Source of the DNA: Pseudomonadota bacterium
GTDB taxonomy: Bacteria > Pseudomonadota > Alphaproteobacteria > Acetobacterales > Acetobacteraceae
DNA: 5,570 bases
NCBI GenBank assembly: GCA_021779655.1
Contig: JAJYAF010000172.1
Coordinates: 1 to 5,570 of the forward strand
Reading direction: 5' to 3'
How positions within the stretch are numbered: the first letter of the stretch is position 1; each line of letters starts with the position of its first letter. The notes under the pieces were generated by a model that saw only the letters and a list, made by a program, of their open reading frames with translations, ran no database searches and was not told the DNA's origin. Position numbers and translations under genes: made by a program. Shown here piece by piece: positions 1-5,301 of the stretch.

Positions 1-379
1 CGGCGATCTCGCGCGCATGAGCGCGGATGGCTATATCCGCATCACGGGCCGTTCCAAGGATATCATCATTCGCGGCGGGGAGAATATACCCGTGGCGGAG
101 ATTGAAAATCTTATCTACCGCCATCCCGCCGTTCTGGAGGCGGCGGTGGTGGGCATGCCGGACGAGCGCCTGGGCGAGCGGGGATGCGCCTTTGTAACCC
201 TGCGGGAGAACACGAATATCACCCTGCCGGAGCTGGTCACCTTTCTCTCGGAAGCGCGGATGGCCAAGCAATATCACCCGGAACGCCTGGAAATTCTGCC
301 CGAGCTTCCGAAAACCCCTTCCGGAAAGATCCAGAAATTCCGTCTGAGGGAAATGGCGAAAGCCTTGGGCGCCGGCTGA
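1..379 (+). CDS. AMP-forming acyl-CoA ligase, C-terminal end only (5' part lies outside the window)
   Basis: This is the last 125 codons of an acyl-CoA ligase; the first whole codon begins at base 2 and TGA ends the gene at 377-379. The family joins a carboxylic acid to CoA through an acyl-adenylate. Visible parts are the end of the GDLA motif (the aspartate that binds the ribose of AMP), the hinge and A8 segment RSKDIIIRGGENI, and the C-terminal PKTPSGKIQKFRLRE whose SGK lysine is the adenylation-step lysine. The reading frame is intact, so nothing seen here marks it as broken. It is nearly identical to residues 422-547 of the complete ligase downstream, with P/S, A/V, T/A and I/V differences and a different tail (ALGAG against AFGGGG). 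Whether the upstream copy is a whole gene or a 3' fragment cannot be decided from this window. Substrate is unknown; by identity it should resemble that of its neighbour. Confidence 0.9.
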   Translation, partial: GDLARMSADGYIRITGRSKDIIIRGGENIPVAEIENLIYRHPAVLEAAVVGMPDERLGERGCAFVTLRENTNITLPELVTFLSEARMAKQYHPERLEILPELPKTPSGKIQKFRLREMAKALGAG

Positions 380-402
380 AGCTCAGCGCGCCGATCCAGC
401 GC
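1..402 (+). repeat. Upstream copy of a ~400-bp near-identical direct repeat
   Basis: Bases 1-366 align without gaps to 1760-2125 with five mismatches (at 109, 125, 141, 239 and 293). The match continues through the stop codon after a 3-base length difference, with TGAAGCTCAGCGCGCC shared at 377-392 and 2139-2154, and fades at a last shared CCAGCGC (396-402 and 2157-2163). The left border is outside the window. Confidence 0.95.
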
Positions 403-422
403 GAAACACGACCGATGTTAGT

Positions 423-451
423 TTGACGAGGCGGGCGCGCTTATGGTTAAT
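423..451 (+). promoter_or_regulatory. Possible sigma-70-type promoter for the complete ligase gene
   Basis: TTGACG at 423-428 matches five of six bases of the -35 consensus. A 17-base spacer leads to GTTAAT at 446-451, which matches four of six bases of the -10 consensus. It lies 47 bases before the ATG at 498, in the gap behind the first ligase copy, followed by an AT-rich stretch at 467-486. This would let the second ligase be transcribed on its own, although read-through from the first gene is just as possible. The call rests on pattern match only. Confidence 0.35.
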
Positions 452-497
452 TCGCCGCTGCCTCCGTTTATTCTTATATAAAAAACTGGAAACGCCC

Positions 498-2141
498 ATG
501 GAATTCAATCCTATTCTGTCACGCGATCATATCCGGGCCATGACAGAGGCCGGCTTCTGGCCGGACCGGCTGTTGACGGATTATCTGGATGAGGCCGTCA
601 GGAAATCGCCGGATCGGGTCGCCCTCGTCGATCGCAACAGCATGACCGGCCAGCGCGCGCGGCTGACCTATGCCGAACTCGATGAGCGGGTGGAGCGGAT
701 CGCCCATGGATTGACGGCGCTTGGCATCGGGCCTCGCGATGTCGTATCGTTCCAGCTTCCGAACTGGTGGGAATTCACCGCCCTGCACCTCGCCTGCCTG
801 CGGATCGGCGCTGTCACCAATCCATTGATGCCCATCTTCCGTGAGCGTGAGCTGAGCTTCATGCTGGGTCTGACCGAAAGTAAAATCTTCATCGTCCCGC
901 GTTCGTTTCGCGGCTTCGATCACGCCGCCCTGGGAAGACGGCTCAAATCGGAAATACCCACGCTCCAGCACGTCCTGGTTGTGGGGGGCGAAGGAGACGA
1001 GGCGTTCGAATCCCTGCTTGCCCGCAAGCCCGCCGCATCGGGCGCCGCGCCCGCGTTCGCGAGCAGCCGGCCGGACGCGAACGATGTGGTTCAGATTCTT
1101 TTTACATCAGGCACCACGGGCGAGCCGAAGGCGGCGATGCACACCTCGAATACCCTGATTTTCGAGGTGCTTGCCTATGTTCAGCATCTCGGGCTGACCC
1201 GGGACGATATTGTGATCATGTCATCGCCGATGGCCCACCAGACGGGCTTTCTGGTGGGGTTGATGGTGCCGATCGTTTTGGGCACCAAGACGGTATTGCA
1301 GGATATCTGGCAGCCGGAGGAAGCGGCCACGCTCATCGCGGAGGAAGGGGCGACCGTCACCATGGCCACCACCCCCTTTCTGTTCGACCTTACCGAAGCC
1401 GCCGAGCGGCGCCCGGATACGGTGGCCAGCCTGAGAAAATTCGTCGTCGGCGGCGCACCGATCCCGCGCGTGCTGGCACGGCGCGCCGCCACCGTTCTGG
1501 GCGCCACCATCACCCCGGTCTGGGGCATGACCGAGATCGGCGTCGCCACCGGAACGAAACTGGAAGACGGCCCTGAGAAAATTTTCGAAACCGATGGATG
1601 CGCCCTGCCCCATTTTGAAATCCGCGTCGTCGATGCCGAAGGCCGCGAGGTGCCGCCCGATGAGGAGGGCAGGCTGCTCTCACGCAGCCCAAGCACCTTT
1701 GTCGGCTACCTGAAGCGACCGGAATGGTATTGTTGCGATGCGGAAGGCTGGCTCGATTCCGGCGATCTCGCGCGCATGAGCGCGGATGGCTATATCCGCA
1801 TCACGGGCCGTTCCAAGGATATCATCATTCGCGGCGGGGAGAATATACCCGTGGCGGAGATTGAAAACCTTATCTACCGCCATTCCGCCGTTCTGGAGGT
1901 GGCGGTGGTGGGCATGCCGGACGAGCGCCTGGGCGAGCGGGGATGCGCCTTTGTAACCCTGCGGGAGAACACGAATATCACCCTGCCGGAGCTGGTCGCC
2001 TTTCTCTCGGAAGCGCGGATGGCCAAGCAATATCACCCGGAACGCCTGGAAGTTCTGCCCGAGCTTCCGAAAACCCCTTCCGGAAAGATCCAGAAATTCC
2101 GTCTGAGGGAAATGGCGAAAGCCTTCGGCGGCGGCGGCTGA
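498..2141 (+). CDS. AMP-forming acyl-CoA ligase, cyclohexanecarboxylate/medium-chain type
   Basis: A 547-residue member of the ANL adenylating superfamily, expected to convert a carboxylic acid, ATP and CoA to acyl-CoA, AMP and pyrophosphate in the cytoplasm. Motifs in order: ATP loop TSGTTGEPK (203-211), WGMTE (342-346), GWLDSGDLA (417-425) with the AMP-ribose aspartate D423, hinge and A8 region RSKDIIIRGGENI (438-450), and TPSGKIQKF with catalytic K530. The N-terminal part with NPLMPIFRERELSFML (108-123) resembles the cyclohexanecarboxylate-CoA ligase (AliA) and FadK-like branch, and the length fits; the exact substrate (alicyclic, aromatic or medium-chain acid) is inference. The frame stays open back to a TTG at 423, but the ATG at 498 gives the family's usual length and a typical start MEFNP; its ribosome site is weak (CTGGAAA, about 8 bases away). 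It follows a near-identical ligase 3' end by 118 bp, suggesting duplication. No other beta-oxidation or ring-cleavage gene is seen nearby. Confidence 0.9.
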   Translation: MEFNPILSRDHIRAMTEAGFWPDRLLTDYLDEAVRKSPDRVALVDRNSMTGQRARLTYAELDERVERIAHGLTALGIGPRDVVSFQLPNWWEFTALHLACLRIGAVTNPLMPIFRERELSFMLGLTESKIFIVPRSFRGFDHAALGRRLKSEIPTLQHVLVVGGEGDEAFESLLARKPAASGAAPAFASSRPDANDVVQILFTSGTTGEPKAAMHTSNTLIFEVLAYVQHLGLTRDDIVIMSSPMAHQTGFLVGLMVPIVLGTKTVLQDIWQPEEAATLIAEEGATVTMATTPFLFDLTEAAERRPDTVASLRKFVVGGAPIPRVLARRAATVLGATITPVWGMTEIGVATGTKLEDGPEKIFETDGCALPHFEIRVVDAEGREVPPDEEGRLLSRSPSTFVGYLKRPEWYCCDAEGWLDSGDLARMSADGYIRITGRSKDIIIRGGENIPVAEIENLIYRHSAVLEVAVVGMPDERLGERGCAFVTLRENTNITLPELVAFLSEARMAKQYHPERLEVLPELPKTPSGKIQKFRLREMAKAFGGGG

Positions 2142-2163
2142 AGCTCAGCGCGCCAGCCAGCGC
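1760..2163 (+). repeat. Downstream copy of the ~400-bp near-identical direct repeat
   Basis: Partner of the repeat at 1-402, offset 1759 bases (1762 after the 3-base insertion near codon 545). It covers the C-terminal AMP-binding lid domain of the complete ligase and about 22 bases past its stop codon. Confidence 0.95.
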
Positions 2164-2174
2164 CCTGCGCCGGA

Positions 2175-2205
2175 GCGCGTGATCAATCAGCGCCTGATCA
2201 CGCGC
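2175..2205. terminator. Perfect 11-bp inverted repeat between convergent genes, possible terminator
   Basis: GCGCGTGATCA (2175-2185) and TGATCACGCGC (2195-2205) are exact reverse complements around a 9-base loop. It sits 33 bases after the ligase stop and 46 bases beyond the cupin stop on the other strand, a position suited to stopping transcription from both sides. There is no run of T directly after the stem on either strand, so it is not a standard intrinsic terminator. It could instead be a protein-binding site. Confidence 0.4.
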
Positions 2206-2238
2206 CCCCTGATCACGTGCCCCCTTATCACGCCCCTT
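2194..2238. repeat. Three 15-bp direct repeats
   Basis: CTGATCACGCGCCCC (2194-2208) is followed at once by CTGATCACGTGCCCC (2209-2223) with one change, and by a weaker third unit CTTATCACGCCCCTT (2224-2238). The first unit overlaps the right arm of the inverted repeat at 2175-2205. The core TGATCACG recurs in both strands because TGATCA is itself a palindrome. Its role is unknown; simple replication-slippage expansion of a hairpin arm would explain it. Confidence 0.75.
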
Positions 2239-2251
2239 TGGCCGGTACGGC

Positions 2252-2698
2252 TCAGGCGGAAACCAGCTTCGCCCAGGATGTGGGGACCGGCACCGCGCAC
2301 GGCCCTTCGGACTCCACCGTGCCGAAGGCCGCCGGCGAGGTTATCTCCAGATATTCCATATCCGGAGAATAATCGAAAAGGTAATGAATGATCCCGGGCT
2401 GCTGGTGCACACAATCCCCGGCGGAGACCAGATGCTCGTTGTTCCCGTACATGAACCTGGCCCAGCCCTTGGTCATGAACACGATATGAAAATCGGCGAC
2501 ATGACGGTGCCAGCCCGTTCCGGCCTCGGGCGGAAATTCCGGGTTGGCCTTCACCAGCTGGGCGATCACCCGGCCGCCGGTCGAATCCGCGACGCCAAGG
2601 TCCCGGTAGAGGAAAAAACTGCGCAGTCCGTCCGTCCGCCAGGGGGTCTCACCCGGTTTCACGTGGGAAAACAGATTCACGAGCGGTGTATCCAACAT
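2252..2698 (-). CDS. Small single-domain cupin protein
   Basis: A 148-residue cytoplasmic protein with one cupin barrel and no signal peptide. Cupin motif 1 is read as H64-R-H66-(4)-H71-(6)-G78, which fits the HxH(X)3-4E(X)6G pattern except that the glutamate position holds histidine. Motif 2 is read as G94-(5)-QPG-(2)-H105-(3)-D109, so H105 is the fourth likely metal ligand while the usual Pro and Asn are Gln100 and Asp109. The metal site therefore looks present but altered (three or four His). Such proteins may be dioxygenases, isomerases or sensors of small molecules; I cannot name the reaction. The start at 2696-2698 is supported by AAGGAG eight bases upstream. It is convergent with the ligase gene, and the next gene upstream on its strand is the TMEM175-like gene, 153 bp away with a hairpin between them, so it probably has its own promoter. 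Confidence 0.85.
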   Translation of the reverse strand: MLDTPLVNLFSHVKPGETPWRTDGLRSFFLYRDLGVADSTGGRVIAQLVKANPEFPPEAGTGWHRHVADFHIVFMTKGWARFMYGNNEHLVSAGDCVHQQPGIIHYLFDYSPDMEYLEITSPAAFGTVESEGPCAVPVPTSWAKLVSA

Positions 2699-2706
2699 GT
2701 GAACAT

Positions 2707-2712
2707 CTCCTT
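2707..2712 (-). promoter_or_regulatory. Ribosome binding site of the cupin gene
   Basis: AAGGAG on the - strand, eight bases before the ATG at 2698. It is the strongest Shine-Dalgarno match on this strand and fixes the cupin start. Confidence 0.75.
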
Positions 2713-2775
2713 ATCCGGTCTGTAAGGACGGGAAGCTTGCCACAATTCCTTCCGCTTTCGCCAGGAAATTTTGCA

Positions 2776-2812
2776 CCGCACAAAAGACGCTGAAATTATT
2801 CGTCTTTCGCGG
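2776..2812. promoter_or_regulatory. Interrupted inverted repeat between the TMEM175-like and cupin genes
   Basis: AAAGACG (2783-2789) and CGTCTTT (2801-2807) are exact reverse complements separated by 11 AT-rich bases. A second pair, CCGC (2776-2779) and GCGG (2809-2812), extends the symmetry past a small bulge. On the - strand the stem ends in CGTCTTTTG, so it may act as a weak terminator about 40 bases after the TMEM175-like stop. It may also be an operator about 80-115 bases before the cupin start. The sequence does not decide between the two. Confidence 0.4.
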
Positions 2813-2851
2813 CGGCCCGCACGGGCTTTTCGGTTGTTTCCTTCGTTTATT

Positions 2852-3457
2852 TCAAGGATCTCGCGGCGATTCCAGCTCCAGGCGCCGGAGCGCATTCTCG
2901 ATGCGCCTGTCGGGCACCAGCCACATCAGCGCAACGAAAACGTAGAGCGCGTCGGCCAGCCAGGTATTCACGAACGCCAGCGCGATTCCCGCCAGATAGA
3001 GCGCGGGCGAGAGCCGCCCCTTCCAATCGCTCCGCCGGGCATCGGCCAGTCGCAAGCGCGCCTTGCCCTGCATCCGCGTTATCGACGCCTGCAGCACGTA
3101 CCAGGCGACCGCCGGCATCAAGAGCGATAGACCGTAGACGGCGGTGGGGACCGCCATTTCCGGGTGGCCGGCAAGCCAGCTCGTGGCGAACGGAATGAGG
3201 GAGAGCCAGAACAACAGATGCATGTTCGCCCAGAGCAGGCCGCCATTGACCCGGCCGACCGGGGCGAAGAGATGGTGATGATTGTTCCAGTAGATCGCGA
3301 TATAGACAAAACTCAGGACATAGCTGAGGAATGTCGGCGCCGAGCCCCGCAGCGCGCCGAGGCTTGCGTCATGCGGGGCCTTAAGCTCCAAAACCATGAT
3401 GGTGATGATGACGGCGATGACGCCATCGCTGAACGCGGCCAGACGCTCTTTTCCCAC
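2852..3457 (-). CDS. TMEM175/DUF1211-family membrane protein (putative cation channel)
   Basis: A 201-residue integral membrane protein of the bacterial TMEM175 (DUF1211) family. Characterised members form tetrameric potassium-permeable channels of six helices per subunit. The family signature R-xxx-FSDG is at residues 5-12 at the head of the first helix, followed by the hydrophobic AVIITIMVLEL stretch that lines the pore in known structures. Six hydrophobic segments are seen near 12-26, 41-58, 72-93, 102-124, 150-165 and 167-182, and WNNHHHLF (57-64) follows helix 2, as is common in the family. The tail is charged and cytoplasmic by prediction. The start is GTG at 3455-3457, with AAGGGGGG six bases before it; an ATG four bases upstream is in another frame. 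It lies 86 bp behind the MocR gene on the same strand. Ion selectivity and physiological role are unknown, and no functional link to the neighbours is evident. Confidence 0.88.
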   Translation of the reverse strand: MGKERLAAFSDGVIAVIITIMVLELKAPHDASLGALRGSAPTFLSYVLSFVYIAIYWNNHHHLFAPVGRVNGGLLWANMHLLFWLSLIPFATSWLAGHPEMAVPTAVYGLSLLMPAVAWYVLQASITRMQGKARLRLADARRSDWKGRLSPALYLAGIALAFVNTWLADALYVFVALMWLVPDRRIENALRRLELESPRDP

Positions 3458-3463
3458 GCATGT

Positions 3464-3471
3464 CCCCCCTT
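3464..3471 (-). promoter_or_regulatory. Ribosome binding site deciding the GTG start of the TMEM175-like gene
   Basis: AAGGGGGG on the - strand, ending six bases before the GTG at 3457. The nearby ATG (3459-3461) is out of frame and only two bases from the G-run, too close to be favoured. Confidence 0.6.
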
Positions 3472-3543
3472 GTGCCGGTACGCGCGGCCCTTCCGCGACG
3501 GCGATGGGCCGATTACCCTTTTTCCACGGTCCTGGCGTCCGCG

Positions 3544-5055
3544 CTACCGTGCCGGGCGCTCCGTTGCCTCGGGCCGCCAGCCATGGCCCGCCGCCAGCCG
3601 CAACCGCCGGACCGCCTCCGCCAGCTCATCCGGCGCCATGCTGCCAAAGCCGAGCCGCACGCCGCGAACCTTCTCGCCGTTGGAGGCAAAGGCCTGCCCC
3701 TGCGTCAGGGCCACGCCGTGCCGCAGGCCTGCTTTCGCCAGGGCCTCGCCGTCCAGGGCCTCGCCGTCCGTGCCAGGCGGGAAATTCACCCATAGCGCGA
3801 GGCCGCCGGGCGGCGGCGTGAATTCCAGGCTCGCCCCGAATTCGCGCCGCAGCGCGCCGGCGAGAAACCCCCGCCGTTCGGCATAGACGCGCAGCACCTT
3901 GCGGGCATGGTTCTTCAGGGCGCCGGTTGCCATCAGCTCCGCCGCGGCGGCCTCGGTCACCGGGTCGCCCTGCCGGTCGATCATCATGATTTCGGCGGCG
4001 GCACGGGAAATCACGGTCCGGGCCGCCACCAGATAGCCGATCCTCAGCGACGGCGACAGAAGCTTCGACAGCGAGCCGATATAGATCAGCCTGCCGAACC
4101 CGTGCGCGCTGGCCAGCGGCAGCAGGGGCCGGCGTCCGAAATGGAATTCATGATCGTAATCGTCTTCCACGATTACAAATCCGAAGCGCTCCGCCAGCGC
4201 CAGCAGGGTGATTCTGCGTTCCGGCGGCATTGCCGCCGTGGTGGGAAAATGATGATGCGGAGTCACGTAGACGGCCCGCAACGGCCGTGTTTGGCAGAGC
4301 GCCTCCAGCGCGTCCATCCGCATGCCCTGGTCGTCGATGGCGACGGAACAGATCTCGGCGCCCACGGCGCGGAATGCCTCCCGCGCCGGCGGGTAGGTCA
4401 GCGCCTCGAAGGCAACCGCGTCGCCCGGCCCCGCCAAGAGGCGCGCCGAGAGGAAAATTCCCATCTGGCTGCCGCGCGTGATGCAGATATTGTCGGGGGT
4501 GCAGTCCAATCCGCGGTCGGCCTTCAGCATCTCCGCCACCGCGGCGCGCAAGCTGGAACCACCGCGCGGATCGCCATAGCCGAGCCGGTTGTTGCGGGCT
4601 CCGTGCAGCAAGGCCCGGCGGTACGCCCGCGCCACCAGCTCGGCGGGCATCAGCCGCGTATCCGGCGCGCCATCGTCGAAAACCAGCGTCCCGGCCGGCG
4701 GGAGGCGGGCGTCCAGATCCGGCGCAACCCCGCGGAGCGAGAAAGCCGCCTCCCTGGTGGCCGCGATGCCCGGCGCGCTTTGCACCGGCACAGCCGGAAG
4801 AAGGGTGGAAACAAAGGTTCCCCGGGTCGGCTCCGCTGTCAGCCATCCTTGCGCCACCAGCTCGTCGTAACTCTCCTGGATCGTCTTGCGGTTCACGCCG
4901 GCCTGCGCCGCGAGCTTCCTTGTTCCCGGCAGGACACTCCCCGGCTGCAATCTCCCGCTCCGGATGGCATCGATCAGCATATAAGCGACCTGCAGATAGG
5001 CCGGCATGGCATGATCGCGCTCAAGCGCGATTTGCAGATCCCAGGGCCTTAGCAT
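3544..5055 (-). CDS. MocR-family transcriptional regulator (GntR helix-turn-helix plus aminotransferase-like domain)
   Basis: A 503-residue PLP-dependent transcription factor. Residues about 10-82 form a GntR-type winged helix (PAYLQVAYMLIDAIRSG, then LPGTRKLAAQAGVNRKTI). A linker leads to a fold-type I aminotransferase-like domain from about 125 onward. This holds GAPDTRLMP (129-137), YGDPRG (160-165), ITRGSQ (192-197), VEDDYDHEF (296-304) and SLSKLLSPSLRIGY (328-341), in which K331 should bind PLP as a Schiff base and R338 is conserved. Family members use PLP or its adduct with an amino compound as effector and rarely show strong transaminase activity. The frame is open to 5286, but the ATG at 5053-5055 puts the winged helix at the usual distance from the N-terminus; the extra 77 residues would be unlike the family and would cover the intergenic region. 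The ribosome site is weak (GCGGA). It is divergent from an amino acid permease, its probable target. Residues 430-439 carry an exact five-residue duplication. Confidence 0.93.
   Translation of the reverse strand: MLRPWDLQIALERDHAMPAYLQVAYMLIDAIRSGRLQPGSVLPGTRKLAAQAGVNRKTIQESYDELVAQGWLTAEPTRGTFVSTLLPAVPVQSAPGIAATREAAFSLRGVAPDLDARLPPAGTLVFDDGAPDTRLMPAELVARAYRRALLHGARNNRLGYGDPRGGSSLRAAVAEMLKADRGLDCTPDNICITRGSQMGIFLSARLLAGPGDAVAFEALTYPPAREAFRAVGAEICSVAIDDQGMRMDALEALCQTRPLRAVYVTPHHHFPTTAAMPPERRITLLALAERFGFVIVEDDYDHEFHFGRRPLLPLASAHGFGRLIYIGSLSKLLSPSLRIGYLVAARTVISRAAAEIMMIDRQGDPVTEAAAAELMATGALKNHARKVLRVYAERRGFLAGALRREFGASLEFTPPPGGLALWVNFPPGTDGEALDGEALAKAGLRHGVALTQGQAFASNGEKVRGVRLGFGSMAPDELAEAVRRLRLAAGHGWRPEATERPAR
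3739..3768 (-). repeat. Exact 15-bp tandem duplication inside the MocR gene
   Basis: Bases 3739-3753 and 3754-3768 are identical. The unit is in frame and encodes DGEAL twice in a row (residues 430-439), in a loop after the LWVNFPPGTD segment of the aminotransferase-like domain. It looks like a recent slippage event that keeps the frame. Confidence 0.9.
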
Positions 5056-5068
5056 GCGCGTCCGCTGA

Positions 5069-5100
5069 AAATGATCCGAACTCCCGCGATAAATGATCCG
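5069..5100. promoter_or_regulatory. 10-bp direct repeat with 22-bp period, candidate MocR operator
   Basis: AAATGATCCG occurs at 5069-5078 and again at 5091-5100, start to start 22 bp, or about two helical turns. The bases after each copy are also alike (ACTCCCGCGAT and CCCCCGCAAT). The pair lies 14-45 bases before the MocR start. Known MocR regulators such as GabR and TauR bind paired direct repeats at similar spacing, so autoregulation is a reasonable inference. Confidence 0.5.
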
Positions 5101-5136
5101 CCCCCGCAATTTCCCGCGCCTTGCCCGGGCAGAGGG

Positions 5137-5166
5137 GACTGGACCAGTCAGCTTGTGGAAACTGGA
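5137..5166. promoter_or_regulatory. 13-bp palindrome with a repeated ACTGGA element, candidate operator
   Basis: GACTGGACCAGTC (5137-5149) is a perfect palindrome around a central A. Its ACTGGA (5138-5143) recurs at 5161-5166, 23 bp further on. It lies about 80-90 bp from the MocR start and 135-165 bp from the permease start. The CTGGAC core resembles half-sites reported, to my memory, for the MocR regulator TauR of Rhodobacter. I could not find a clear -35/-10 pair for either gene in this region. Confidence 0.4.
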
Positions 5167-5287
5167 GGTTCTACTTATCCACGGTCTCGGAAAAATACGC
5201 CGCATACAAGACAAAAAACGAACGGCTACGGCTTTTTTTACACCACACGCACGGCAATCCGAACCGCCGCTACCAACGGCAAGCATT

Positions 5288-5293
5288 GGAGGG
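5288..5293 (+). promoter_or_regulatory. Ribosome binding site of the permease gene
   Basis: GGAGGG ends eight bases before the ATG at 5302 and fixes the permease start. It is a strong match, in contrast to the weak site of the divergent MocR gene. Confidence 0.75.
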
Positions 5294-5301
5294 ATTGCTC
5301 G

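Noticed and set aside
423..497. TTG start at 423 for the complete ligase
   Set aside because: It adds 25 residues (arginine-rich) absent from the family, and the TTG is part of a -35-like TTGACG. The ATG at 498 gives the usual length.
2815..2830. Possible + strand terminator GCCCGCACGGGC followed by TTTT
   Set aside because: The stem is only four pairs with a four-base loop and no + strand gene ends nearby.
3907..5052. Long open frame of 381 codons on the + strand opposite the MocR gene
   Set aside because: Its translation is rich in R, Q, G and H without any domain, as expected for the antisense shadow of a high-GC gene whose real frame has clear motifs.
2252..5055. The three - strand genes as one operon
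   Set aside because: Gaps of 86 and 153 bp, a hairpin between the last two and no functional link make a single operon unsupported, though co-transcription of MocR and the channel cannot be ruled out.
5154..5184. Two DnaA-box-like sequences in inverted orientation (TGTGGAAAC and TTATCCACG)
   Set aside because: Each deviates from the consensus, there are only two, and no replication gene or AT-rich unwinding region is near. Chance is likely, though they may add to operator symmetry.
5213..5238. A-run and T-run around CGAACGGCTACGGC, terminator-like
   Set aside because: The only pairing is A with T and the inner bases do not form a stable stem; it lies between divergent starts, where a terminator is not expected. 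An AT-rich promoter element is as likely.
5056..5286. N-terminal extension of the MocR frame by 77 residues up to 5286
   Set aside because: The extension has no family resemblance, would cover most of the divergent intergenic region with its operator-like repeats, and leaves the winged helix too far from the N-terminus.
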